From Siphonodentalium dalli (taxonomy: Eukaryota > Mollusca > Scaphopoda > Gadilida > Siphonodentaliidae), in NCBI GenBank assembly GCA_032622095.1, contig CP136061.1:49979797-50043796 (forward strand): a stretch of 64,000 bases of DNA, read 5' to 3'. Below are positions 23,070 through 33,367 of the stretch, piece after piece. Position numbers and translations under genes: made by a program. The notes under the pieces are model-generated. The model was not told the DNA's origin. It did not search any database and saw only the letters and a program-made list of their open reading frames with translations. The stretch's first letter is position 1. Every line of letters starts with the position of its first letter.

Positions 23070-24002
23070 GGAAATCTGAGGAGGGCTATTTGATAGCCCT
23101 CCTACAACCCTCGCAAAATTGACTATTTTCAGCCACCCCCCCCCCCTAAAGCCGGTAAAAACTCGCCAACATGAAATTCACTTTGTGAAACTGTAACATG
23201 TTAGGACATATAACAAAAACTTTCTGCTAATCTCTGACATCTTCTGGTATGTTCTCAGCAACAAAGAACCAGGCTGTGTTCAATGGTACTAGAAATATCC
23301 ACTGCACAGATTAAACATGAATTCAAGAGAAGAGAGGAAGTCTAGGTGGGCTATTAGCCCTTCTATAAGGCAACCCAAGAGGGCTATTAAAGGCACGTGC
23401 GGCCTTAATTGTCGAAAATATTCATATTTGTTCCAAACACCGTAAACAGAAAAAACAGTAAGACGCATACAGTTCCGTTCATATATACCATGACCATCGC
23501 GTAAACAGCATGTTATCATAAAGACCTACTATATTTTACCTAAGCAGGAGCCTGATTGTGTTACAGAAGACAACACAACGCTACTGGCTAATCATACACA
23601 AATGGCATAAACGCTCTTTATTAGTTCCATATCAGGTATTCACCAACAAAGAACGCTCTTTATGTTTACCATCATCATATAAACAAACACCAGAAAAGTA
23701 ACTTGTTACGCTTTTGTTTACATAACAATGGTCAAACATATGACCATAACATACTGTTTATGCGATATTTCTTTTTTGTATACGGACAAAGTCTATCTAC
23801 ATTTTGATGTTCTTTCTGTTTGTGGCGGTTTTTGACGGGTGGAGATATTTTCACAGGATACCCACCGCCAAGGCCAACCGTGTCTTTAACTGCCAGGCCT
23901 GAGTATTAACTCAGGTAAAATATCAAAACTGTAAACGTTGAGGAGGGCTATAGCCCTCCTAGGCAAATATAGGAGGGCTATTAATAGCCCTCCTGGATTT
24001 TC
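23070..24002. mobile_element. Element Y with reiterated GGAGGGCTAT palindromes
   Basis: The ends carry GAAATCTGAGGAGGGCTATT (left) and the inverted equivalent AATAGCCCTCCTGGATTTTC (right), each running straight into its own small palindrome of AGGAGGGCTAT and ATAGCCCTCCT. Further copies of the palindrome stand at 23939-23961 and, decayed, at 23348-23366. The LINE-A reading frame resumes cleanly across it (GTVTG before, LTTSPAIIDHIL after), which fixes the borders within a few bases. The target duplication is ambiguous (perhaps TG). A TTAA MITE (23391-23885) sits inside it. No coding sequence. Confidence 0.65.
23391..23885 (-). mobile_element. TTAA MITE X, copy 1
   Basis: TTAA occurs at 23387-23390 and 23886-23889. 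The terminal repeats are AGGCACG at the left and CGTGTCT at the right, subterminally extended by GGCC. The interior holds two AACGCTCTTTAT motifs and no gene. It landed in the centre of one of element Y's GGCTATTAATAGCC-type palindromes. It is nearly identical to the inverted copy at 24077-24570, so both insertions are recent. TTAA duplications point to the piggyBac superfamily. Confidence 0.8.
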
Positions 24003-24076
24003 GTGACCACCAGCCCTGCAATAATCGACCATATATTGATACCTGATACATTCATACATTTTGTACGCAGTATTAA

Positions 24077-24570
24077 AGACACGGTTGGCCTTGGCGGTGG
24101 GTATCCTGTGAAAATATCTTCACCCGTCAAAAACCGCCACAAACAGAAAGAACATCAAAATGTAGATAGACTTTGTCCGTATACAAATAAGAAATATCGC
24201 ATAAACAGTATGTTATGGTCATATGTTTCACCATTGTTATGTAAACAAAGGCGTAAAAAGTTACTTTTCTGGTGTTTGTTTATATTATGATGGTAAACAT
24301 AAAGAGCGTTCTTTGTTGGTGAATACCTGATATGGAACTAATAAAGAGCGTTTATGCCATTTGTGTGTGATTAGCCAGTAGCATTGTGCTGTCTTCTGTA
24401 ACACAATCAGGCTCTTGCTTAGGTAAAATATAGTAGGTCTTTATGATAACATGCTGTGTACGCGATGGTCATGGTATATATGAACGAAACTGTATGCGTT
24501 TTACTGTTTTTCTGTTTACGGTGTTTGGAACAAATATGAATATTTTCGACAATTAAGGCCGCACGTGCCT
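24077..24570 (+). mobile_element. TTAA MITE X, copy 2 (inverted)
   Basis: TTAA at 24073-24076 and 24571-24574 flank a 494-base element that is the reverse complement of 23391-23885, with only scattered differences. It is inserted in the endonuclease part of LINE-A ORF2. Removing it joins the frame DTFIHFVRSI to MDDNSIDVSNHRPI. With its partner it makes an inverted repeat with arms of about 0.5 kb and a spacer of about 190 bases. Confidence 0.85.
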
Positions 24571-25079
24571 TTAATGTAATGGACGATAACTCTATAGATG
24601 TGTCGAATCATCGTCCAATATCAGTAAATATTTCTTTGCCCGTAAATGATCGCACCGTCAGAGGGCTAGATGCTAATGCTGATGGTGGGATCGACTGGAA
24701 GCGAGTGAGATCTCACCCAGAAATCATCGAAGAGTATCAGAGATATCTTGATATTGAAATTATAAAAGTAAAAAACCGAGACCCCAATTTGTATCGAATT
24801 GACGCAGTGTGCAGATATGCATAAATCGTACAAGCAATTGCAAACGCATCGGTTGTGTGTTTTCCTCGTAAACGTTTCAAACGAAATCATAAACCCTTCT
24901 GAAATGATGAGTTAAAAGCGTTACACGAACAAATGCACATCGGAGAAAATGGATAGAGTCAGGAAGACCCAGAGAACAAAACGAAATCGATTTCGGAACT
25001 TATGTTAAGTACAAAGAAGCCAATGCAACTTTCGTAGACTCTATAGGAGAGCATCTCATAAACACACGAGAGAAGTAGT

Positions 25080-26686
25080 AAACGAAATAGATGAACGCGC
25101 TGAGGTGGAACAAGATTACCTTTTTCGCATGTTAAACGCGAAACCAAAAAATTTACACTTTAACAAAAATCCATTTTTCGTACACAATGGAACTGTTCTT
25201 CGTGAGGAATCTGAAATAACTGAAGGTTGGGCGACAAATCTCTACTCGCCGTTATATCAACCGAGCTTTGACTCAGAACAATTTAATCGTGTTAATTCTT
25301 TTGTTGACCGAGAAGTGACCAATACAAGTGAAAGTAAAATTGACAAGAATATCATATTCCCGGTAACAGAGAGCGAACTGGCTGATATTTGTCGAAATCT
25401 TAATCGCGGTAAAGCAGCAGGGTGGGATCTCATCGCAAACGAACATATTATATATGGTGGCCCCAGGTGGTCCTGTGTTAATCCAGGCGGTGTCATATCT
25501 GCTTACTGATATTATTACAAAACAGACAGTCCCTGAACGTATGAAGCGCGGTGTTATTATTACTTTATATAAAGGAGGGTCCAAAAACAGATTACGATAG
25601 TTATAGAGCCATCACATTGATGCCTGTACTTTACAAAATACTTGAACAAATAATCCAGACTCGATTAGAGCGATATACACCATACTTACTCGAAGTTAAC
25701 CCATTGCAGCACGGATTCCAAAAAGGAGTAAGTGCTAACATGAACTCCTACTTGATGAGAGAATGCATTTCATACGTATCCGAAAGCAAACAAAATTTGT
25801 ATTCGTGTTTCCTCGATGTGTGGAAGGCCTTTGACACCGTCTGGGTAAATGGTCTATTGTACAAACTTTACAAACGCGGGGTGCAGGGACATTTCTTCAC
25901 ATTATCATACAACCTTTTGACAAATGTATCATGTTCAGTTCGATACCAACATACTTCATACCAGTGGTTTAAAGTATTACCGGGAGCTAGACAAGAATGT
26001 ATATTATCGCCATTTTACTATATGATTTACGTAGATGAATTGATCGATCAATTAGCCAGCTCAGGATATGGACTACAAATGCCGGGCATAAATTGCACCA
26101 GCTCTACACGCGCGGACGATATGGTGTTACTGTCTCTCAGTAAAAAGGGGTTACACAAACTGTGAAATATGCGTTTCTTACAGTAACACATGGAGGTACA
26201 GATATAACCCCAATAAATGCTGTATAATTGTTTTTAATGAGACAAAAGCGAATTATACTCGTCAGAATCGCACATGGAATCTAGGGGAATCTCAGAACAA
26301 CTCATTTGGGGATACCACTCGATAAATACGATTTCAACGGTGCCTTCGTTGAAAATATTTGCGAAAAAACTAGAAGTACGTTTATGATGCTCACAAATGC
26401 TGGAATTCATAGTCCGGGTGGTATAACTCCAAAGAGTTGTCCGATTATCTACTCGTCTGTGGTACTTCCGAGGGGATTGTACGGTTCTGAATTACTTTGG
26501 AATTTGTGCCAAAATAACCGCGATCGTCTGGAAAGAACACACCGATTTTGCGTTAAATTTGTTCAGGGTCTACACACACGCACAAAAACAGAAATGGCCC
26601 TTGGGTTAGTCGGTCTTCCTCCACTCATGTCTTTAATCGATAAACGCAAACTCTCATTTTTGGCTCGCAGTGTAATATGTCGCTAA
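25080..26686 (+). pseudogene. LINE-A ORF2 reverse transcriptase and C-terminal region, broken
   Basis: The first frame (to 25509) has the finger region ending LNRGKAAGWDLIANEHI. After a frameshift near 25500-25560, 25551-26165 gives DYDSYRAITLMPVLYKILEQ, QHGFQKGVSANMN, the catalytic FLDVWKAFDTVWVNGLLYKL, LPGARQECILSPFYYMIYVDE and the second catalytic site as TRADDMVLLSLS. The motif is normally YADD: both aspartates remain but the tyrosine is replaced. The thumb and C-terminus follow at 26306-26686 (KTRSTFMMLTNAG, LPRGLYGSELLWN, GLVGLPPLMSLIDKRKLSF). Copy 2 continues past the point where this copy is cut by the element at 26689. Order and spacing are those of APE-type LINEs with CR1/L2/Jockey-like RT. 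It is dead through shifts and stops. Confidence 0.9.
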
Positions 26687-26688
26687 AG

Positions 26689-27759
26689 CCCCTTTCACAC
26701 TCAGATCGGCGCTTGCATTGCGCTGCAAAAGTATCAAAGCGCACACCTAAACGCACTAAGGTCTCCAAGAACCGATTGGTGACGCAGTGGACACTGGTTA
26801 CGACGGGCGAGGGTCTCCATGGTCGCCCATAGGCACCAGAGCGCCGCGCTTGTTTTGTGCATGCACAAAACAAGCGCAGAGGCTCTGCGTTCTGACCAAG
26901 GCGTAGTAAGCTTACTGCAGTTGCAGATGAATTATTGCTGTGATCACGAGTAGCTTGTATCAGTCTTTGCTACGTCAACGGGGCGCTCATGCCGTTCGCG
27001 TTGCGCTGTCAGGGCGCCGCGCTTGTTTTGTGCATGCACAAAACAAGCGCAGAGTCTCGGCGTTCTGACCAAGGCGTAGTAAGCTTACTGCAGTTGCAGA
27101 GGAATTCTTGCTGCGACCACGAGTAGCTTGTATCCGTCCTTGCTACGTCAACGGGGCGCTCATGTCGTTCGCGTCGCGCTGTCGTGGCGACGGTACTGCG
27201 CCTGGTCAGAACGCCGAACCTCTGCGCTTGTTTTGTGCATGCACAAAACAAACGCGGCGCTCTGGCGCGATCACGGGGACCATCTCCCGTCCTAGCCAGT
27301 GTCAACTGCGACGTTACTACGTCACCAATCGGTTCTTGGATACCTTAGTGCGCTTTGCTCGGCGCTTTGATAATTTTACAGCGCAATGCAAGTCCCGGCC
27401 TGATCGCAGCGGAATGTGACAGTAATTTAATCTGACAGGTAATCTATTGCAGATTGTTGGGTATATTCCCCACAAACTAAAAACTGACTATGACTGGAGA
27501 ACGCAGGAGACGCTATTTATACTCTTCGCGCCCGCGCAGAGAGCGTTTTGCAAACGTATTGAGAACGTACTAGCATCACAATGACAGCGACTTGAACGCA
27601 ATAAGAGCGTGAGACTTGACATAGTAGGAACGCAATAGGAGCATACTTTGTTTTAAAAGTTTGACAATTTTGGACAGTTTTCGGCGCTCCTCCTGCGTGT
27701 TACTCATATTTTGGTACTTTTGCAGCGCAGTGCAAGCGCCGGCCTGAGTGTGACAGGGG
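26689..27759. mobile_element. GC-rich foldback element at the 3' end of LINE-A copy 1
   Basis: The ends CCCCTTTCACACTCAG and CTGAGTGTGACAGGGG are inverted, continuing into CGGCGCTTGCATTGCGCTGC and its near complement. About 190 bases of the left arm (26690-26880) reappear inverted at 27230-27420. The middle has a direct duplication of about 170 bases (26891-27050 and 27061-27230). A 32-base palindrome with centre TTTTGTGCATGCACAAAA occurs at 26846-26877 and 27019-27050, and once with a mismatch at 27234-27265. Comparison with copy 2 (TCGCTAAACAAAAC near 30350) places the insertion after CGCTAAA. GC content is far above the surroundings. Frames of 82-103 codons here are by-products. Confidence 0.75.
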
Positions 27760-28264
27760 TTTAAACAAAACTGTTAAACTAGCACACCGCCTGTTAGATA
27801 TTTTGACTGTTCAGTGATATGCCTGCTTCCGTGTCCGGACTAATACCCTCTTGTTATTTGTCTGATGTGTGTCTTATTATAAAATAAAGAATTAGTTCCA
27901 TTATCTGATTTTATCATTAAATTTCTTAAGAAAGACAACAACTGAACTGAGACACAACGCATGTTACTATTTTATAAGTCTGGTCATATTGGATCCATCT
28001 AGCCCGTACCGCGTTTTATGTGCTATGTGTCAACGTTCTGGAGGTGAATTCCATATATGGAATTCATGAATATTCAAATACTCCATATATGGAATGCACC
28101 TCCAGAACTTTGACCTGTATCGCACTTAAATCGAGGAATGGGGCCTGGATGGATTAAATATGGCCGCGACTCAGCAATCTCACTTATAGAAAGTTAGGAT
28201 GCTCGACAATGACATGCAGTCGTGTGTTATTCGATCGAGAATCTCTCTTTTAATATCGTATAAG

Positions 28265-28354
28265 CCACAGGTCCCCTGGTGCGATACCACCCCTACAAGT
28301 ATATATATTAGTATATATACTTGTAGGGGTGGTATCGCACCAGGGAACCTGTGG
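28265..28354. mobile_element. 90-base hairpin mini-element with 6-base target duplication
   Basis: TATAAG at 28259-28264 is repeated at 28355-28360. Between them is a nearly perfect palindrome beginning CCACAGGTCCCCTGG and ending with its complement. The arms are about 42 bases with a small AT-rich loop. The same place in LINE-A copy 1 (about 18470) and copy 3 (about 31745) lacks it (CGTATAAGGTGCATG and CGTATAAACTACATG), so it is a real insertion. It encodes nothing. Confidence 0.75.
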
Positions 28355-29157
28355 TATAAGCTGCACGTATGAGACCAAACTGAATCTTATGGCGGGGTGT
28401 TACTATAAATGTACTCGTCAATTTCACATACTTTCTGCTGTCGTTGGAAGATGCGTCCGTGGTGGAAGCCCACATTATAACCGGTGTATGGGGTTTATCG
28501 GAATTCATGGGTTACCATGCAGGTATATACGAAACACGTTTTAATTCCATATACATTTATTAATTTAATATAAAGTAATGTGAAACATTCCGATATGGTG
28601 ATCAAATAGAAAATAATCTTGCGATGTTTTCTATGGAATGGTACAGTTGATTTTCTTGATATTTTCGGCGCTGTTAGATTGATAGTAGAATGCTACATTC
28701 ATTCAGTTGACATAGCACCTTAATAATAACTTATCAGTTTCACACACCCGAACAAGTCCACAATATGTCTTTGGATCTGTATTATTCTTTTGGTGTGTTG
28801 GAATCCAGCAATGACGTTGTCTGCGCTCCCGTTACGTCTATCAACTCAAGTACGTGTGTAGTTTTTGCAGTTATATAGTTAGCTAAGGTCATCTGCACAA
28901 GTATTTGATTATTCTCTGTGCATAATGCCTACGCAAACATTACGACAGCATTATGAGTGAACTTCGATACTAACACGAGGGTGACAGACATCAAAGACAA
29001 TAGACGGAACGCTCTCCACAGTTACCGAACTCCGCAGTTGAAAAGGTTTCGGTGACTGTTAAGGCTCGTTGTAGACCAAATGCCAAACACATGACATAAC
29101 ATAATATGTGATAATCCGAACGCTCAATATGAACACTACCAATATAGTACCGTGGAC

Positions 29158-29836
29158 ATTTCAATCGGCACACAGTGAACGAGAAGACATAAACAGTGAA
29201 CGAGGAGAAACAAACAGTGAACGAGGAGACATAAACAATATATCTGTTGAATCAGAAGTTGCACCCGAATACCCGAATCACAGTTATAAACTGACACCAC
29301 CTAAACAGGAAGTTCACATAAACAATGACCGTCAGTCCCCAAGTGATTTCAACTTTAACAGAATGGATGGCCCAGTTAAAACATCACAAGTATATCTCGC
29401 CGGTTTTGACGATTCGGTAACAGTGTTCGATATCAAGTCACACCTTCTTCATTATCAAATTCGGTTCACAGTCATCAGAATGTTAAGAGGTAACTCTGCT
29501 CGTATCAATATTTGTGACGATGATATCGACATAGTCCTCGGTCCAAATTCTGGCCAGTTGGTGCAACTTGTAGGATGTGGGTCCGCCAAGAACCAGAATT
29601 CTGAAATAATTATACCAGTATATGCTCGATTGTCGACTATCATACCATTTTTCAATGTAATGATTCCTGATTCATATATTCTTTTCTACTATATGATTTA
29701 CGTAGATGAATTGATCAATCAATTAGCCAGCTCAGGATATGGACTACAAATGCCGGGCATAAATTGCACCAGCCCTACAAACGCGGACGATATGGTGTTA
29801 CTGTCTTTCAGTAAAAAGGGATTACAAAAACTGTGA
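29158..29836 (+). pseudogene. Fused LINE-A frame: ORF1 C-terminus joined to RT motif
   Basis: The frame starts near 29108 and is open for 242 codons. It begins with SERED/SERGE/SERGD repeats (three units versus two in copy 1), carries the ORF1 module (VYLAGFDDSVTVFDIKSHLL, RMLRGNSARINICDDD), and after DSYILF passes straight into the RT stretch YYMIYVDELINQLASSGYG and TNADDMVLLSFS. In copy 1 these parts are about 3.7 kb apart even after insertions are considered, so an in-frame deletion created the fusion. Whether it is expressed is unknown. Most likely it is a fortuitous product of decay, because the finger and palm A motifs are missing. Confidence 0.7.
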
Positions 29837-30026
29837 AATAAGCGTTTCTTACAGTAACACATGGAGGTATAGATATAACCCCAATAAATGCTGTATAATT
29901 GTTTTAATGAGACAAAAGCGAATTATACTCGTCAAAATCGCACATGGAATCTAGGGGAATCTCAGATCAGGGAGGATACGCGAACAACTCATTTGGGGAT
30001 ACCACTCGATAAATACGATTTCAACG

Positions 30027-30414
30027 GTGCCTTGCGAAAAAACTAGAAGTACGTTTATGATGCTCACAAATGCTGGTATTCATCCGGGTGGTATAACTTC
30101 AAAGAGTTGTTCGATTATCTACTCGTCTGTGGTACTTCCGAGGGGATTGTACGCTTCTGAATTACTTTGGAATTTGTGCCAGAATAACCGTGATCGTCTG
30201 GAAAGAAAACACCGATTATACGTTAAAATTTTCCAGGGTCTACACACACACAAAGACAGAAATATCCCTTGGGTTAGTCGGTCTTCCTCCACTCATGTCA
30301 TTAATTGATAAACGCAAACTCTCATTCTTTGGCTCGCTGTGTAATCTGTCGCTAAACAAAACAAAATTAGTCTTTGTGTTATTTAATTGTATGTGTATCA
30401 ATGATCTCCCATGA
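30027..30414 (+). pseudogene. LINE-A copy 2 ORF2 C-terminal fragments
   Basis: Two overlapping frames (30027-30308 and 30190-30414) carry KTRSTFMMLTNAGIHPGGI, LPRGLYASELLWNL and GLVGLPPLMSLIDKRKLSFF. They match 26306-26686 with a frameshift. The part after the RKLSF motif is the genuine end of the protein that copy 1 lacks. Confidence 0.8.
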
Positions 30415-30436
30415 GGAGGAAATAAAGATATATATA

Positions 30437-32783
30437 TTAGATTCCTCGCATCACAGATATGTATACTTTAGGAGGAGATCTACAACATTTTTTTTATAAA
30501 TCTCGGTCCTTGCCCCGTCAGCTTCCATTTGAATGGGGATTTCCATGCAAATATGAGGAGCAAAAGTTAAAAGAGTTACACATAGTTCTGAGTGTGACTT
30601 GATACGGTATTGAAACCAACGTGTATTTATTTATCTGGCGGGTACTCTTGGAACTTGTTCCATTATAATGTTGGTGTATTTATTTATGTATTTTATATTG
30701 ATTTTTTCTTTTCGAAACTAGGTCAAGTGTTGTAATTCCAGAAAAACTTCTCAAAAATAAATTTATTGGAACATTTTATAATTTACCTGTTAGATGTTTT
30801 GACTGTTCAGTGATATGCCTGCTTCCGTGTCCGAGTCCGGACTACTGCTTCATACCTAACTTTTGCATCGAGATTTGCATGGAAATCACCATTCAAAATG
30901 GATCACTTCACCTCCCAATTAAAATACATATACTCTTGTTATTTTGCTGATGTGTGTCTTATTATAAAATAAAGAATAAGTTTCATTATCTGATTTTATC
31001 ATTAAATTTCTTAAGAAAGACAACTAAGACAACGCATGTCGCTATTTTATAAGTCTCTCATTAACCCTTTACCCAACAGAAGGGCCCTGTGCCAATGCAT
31101 TCTCTTATATATGCGAGTCGACCATAGGTCGCCTCGCATATATAAGAGAATGCATTGGCTTAACACATTAAAAATTATAAAATTGTTAAAGAATGTAAGA
31201 AAAAATGATAAAAAAGTGTTAAAAAAAGATTTTTTTAGGCCAATGCATTCTCTTATATATGCGAGGCGACCTATGGTCGACTCGCATATATAAGAGAATG
31301 CATTGGCACAGGGCATAACTGTAACTATCACATAGGGGTCAAGGAGCCGGTTCCAATGATATCCATATTTGTATGGTTCTATTGAGACAGACAGAAGATA
31401 TTTTAGGCTGTTGAAGCTTTATTTGGCCGGTTTTGGCCGGTTTGTTGGGTAAAGGGTTAAGTTGCGGTCATATTGGATCCATCCAGCCCCGTATCGCGTT
31501 TTATGTGCTATGTGTCAAAGTTCTGGAGGCGAATTCCATATATGGAATTCATGAATATTCAAATACTCCATATATGGAATGCACTTCCAGAACTTTGACC
31601 TGTATCGCACTTAACCGATGAATGGGGGCAGCAGGGGCTGTATGGATTAAATATGGCCGTGACTCAGTGATCTCACTTATAGAAAATTAGGACGCTCGAC
31701 AATGAAAGTCGTGTATTATTCGATCGAGAATCTCTCTGTTAATATCGTATAAACTACATGTATGTGAGACAAAACTGGATCTGATGGCGGGGTGTTAATA
31801 CAAATGTACTCGTCAATTTCACATAACCTCTGCTGTCATTGGAAGATGCGTCCGTGGTGGAAGCCCACATTGTAACCGCTGTATAGGGTTTTTCGGAATT
31901 CGTGGGTTACCATGCAGGTATATCTGAAACACGTTTTAATTCCATATACATTTATTAATTTAATTTAAAGTAATGTGAAACATTCCGATATGGTGATCAA
32001 ATAGAAATGGAAAATAATCTTGCGATGTTTTCTATGGAATTAATGGTACATTTGATTTTCTTGATATTTTTGGCGATGTTAGATTATTAGTAGAATGCTA
32101 CATTCATTCAGTTGACATAGCACCTGAATACTAACTTATCAGTTTCACGCACCGAACAAGTCCACAATATGTCTTTGGTCTCCATTATTCTTTTGACCTG
32201 TTGGAATCCAGCAATGGCGTTTTCTGCGCTCACATTACGTCTTTCGACTCAAGTACGTATGTAGTTTTTGCAGTTATATAGTTTGCTAAGGTCATCTGCA
32301 CAGGTATTTGATTATTCTCTGTGCATAATGCCTACGCAAACATTACGACAGCGTTATGAGTGAACTTCGATACTAACACGAGGGTGACAGCCATAAACGA
32401 CAAAGGACGGAACGCTCTCCACAGCTACCGAACTTCGCAGTTGAAAATGTTTCGGTGACTGTTAAGGCTCTTCGTAAACCAAGCACCAGACACATGACAC
32501 GACACATCTGAGATAATCCGGACGCTCAACATGAACACTACCAATATAGCACCGTGTACATTTCAAACTTGTGTATGCATTCTGTGTTTAATGCCGCCAA
32601 AGTCACTCAAAATGCTAGAATCCATTGCAGAAAATCTGCCCAGTTACTGTACATGTAGTGTAGGAGCAGACACACTGACATTCTAATACCAACGAAGACA
32701 GACCGACAACATCAATAAAAAGGTGCATATCAACGGTGAAAGGGTCATTGTCGCCATAAGTTCACCCCTTCAGCGTTAGAAGC
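30437..32783 (+). pseudogene. LINE-A copy 3: 5' region and start of ORF1
   Basis: It begins with the same TTAGATTCCTCGCATCACAG as copy 1 and reproduces the 5' region with the foldback block (31465-31665) and R segment (31970-32190). It then gives the ORF1 start region (ATGAGTGAACTTCG near 32357) with stops. It ends about 32783 after AAAAAGGTGCATATCAACG, a stretch also ending copy 4. A TTAA element (31061-31460) is inserted in the 5' region. Copy 1 shows the empty site (TCATTGAGTCGCGG at about 18148). Confidence 0.8.
31061..31460. mobile_element. Complete TTAA element carrying a double hairpin (P3)
   Basis: TTAA at 31061-31064 and 31457-31460 flank CCCTTTACCCAACA and TGTTGGGTAAAGGG. Inside is a complete family D element: hairpin 31090-31157, an AT-rich spacer of about 80 bases, and hairpin 31239-31306 in inverted orientation, bounded by CCCTGTGCC and GGCACAGGG. 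The right side continues CATAACTGTAACTATCAC, then GTCAAGGAGCCGG, TGTCTC and TTGGCCGGTTTTGGCCGG. The asymmetry of the right arm shows that D was inserted near the left end of a simpler TTAA MITE. The host empty site is visible in LINE-A copy 1. No coding sequence. Confidence 0.9.
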
Positions 32784-33184
32784 TTAACCCTTTACCCAAC
32801 AGAAGGGCCCTGTGCCAATGCATTCTCTTATATATGCGAGTCGACCATAGGTCGCCTCGCATATATAAGAGAATGCATTGGCTTAACACATTAAAAATTA
32901 TAATATTGTTAAAGAATGTAAGAAAAAATGGTAAAAAGTGTTAAAAAAAGATTTTTTTTTAGGCCAATGCATTCTCTTATATATGCGAGGCGACCTATGG
33001 TCGACTCGCATATATAAGAGAATGCTTTGGCACAGGGCATAACTGTAACCATCACAATGTGGTCAATGAGCCGGTTCCAATGATATCCATATTTGTATGG
33101 TTTTATTGAGACAGACCCAAGATAATTTACGCTGTTGCAGCTTTATTTGGCCGGTTTTGGCCGGTTTGTTGGGTAAAGGGTTAA
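32784..33184. mobile_element. Complete TTAA element carrying a double hairpin (P4)
   Basis: This has the same structure and near-identical sequence to 31061-31460. TTAA lies at 32784-32787 and 33181-33184, with hairpins at 32815-32882 and 32964-33031. The last arm has one change (AATGCTTTGGC for AATGCATTGGC). It lies between LINE-A copies 3 and 4. Confidence 0.9.
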
Positions 33185-33367
33185 CACATTTCCGACACAC
33201 GCAGTTCAACGATCAAACTATTACGTCAAAGAAGGTTTAGAAACTTGCGTGTATACCATGTTGCAACAAATGGTTGGTCGGGCGTCCAGTATGTTCCATA
33301 TGAACGAATGCTGTATAACAGTGACATTGTGAATAAAACATATCATATATATATATACATTTACGTC

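Larger units (their letters stand above)
22430..24663 (+). pseudogene. LINE-A ORF2 endonuclease domain (APE type), broken by two insertions
   Basis: The frame opens with MTLNVLTWNCTGI (about 22434). After a frameshift and a stop it gives GLSEHWL, a GGVALMWHNGQ segment, DDRIIGIQLKLPGG, YIFQVYLPSTN, EEYIAYINTLRDI and NLIINGDLNGNF, to 23066. It resumes at 24003 with SPAIIDHILIPDTF and at 24575 with SVNISL preceded by SNHRPI. These are the ordered motifs of apurinic/apyrimidinic-like endonucleases that nick target DNA for LINE insertion: W-N-C-x-G-I, E-H-W, GD-N, ID-x-I and S-x-HRPI. The usual aspartate of SDHRPI is N in this copy. Two mobile elements separate the pieces, so no enzyme can be made. 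Confidence 0.85.
17517..26687 (+). pseudogene. LINE-A copy 1: longest copy, interrupted by several insertions
   Basis: This is a non-LTR retrotransposon with a long 5' region (17517-19240), ORF1 remains (19240-20304, continuing at 22216) and ORF2 remains with APE endonuclease and reverse transcriptase (22430-26686). Four insertions are placed at 20305-22215, 23070-24002 (which itself contains 23391-23885) and 24077-24570. Removing them leaves roughly 5.8 kb, a usual size for LINEs of this type. The 5' boundary is set by comparison with copy 3 (TTAGATTCCTCGCATCACAG at 17517 and 30437). The 3' boundary is set by the foldback element at 26689. Stops and frameshifts make it non-functional. Confidence 0.85.
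27772..30436 (+). pseudogene. LINE-A copy 2, with a 3.7-kb internal deletion
   Basis: It starts inside the 5' region (TAGCACACCGCCTGTTAG, equivalent to 17862) and runs through the foldback block, an R segment and the start of ORF1. It jumps within ORF1 from the equivalent of 19450 to 19890, and jumps again from the equivalent of about 22305 to 26010 in ORF2. The 3' end is more complete than in copy 1: after the C-terminal frame (GLVGLPPLMSLIDKRKLSFF) there is a short UTR with AATAAA at 30421 and an AT-rich tail. It provides empty sites for element Z and for the insertion at 26689, and directly abuts copy 3. Confidence 0.85.

Noticed and set aside
26625-27419. Three frames of 82-103 codons with shared FCACTKQA-type peptide
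   Set aside because: The shared peptide is the translation of a palindrome in a foldback element, read on both strands.
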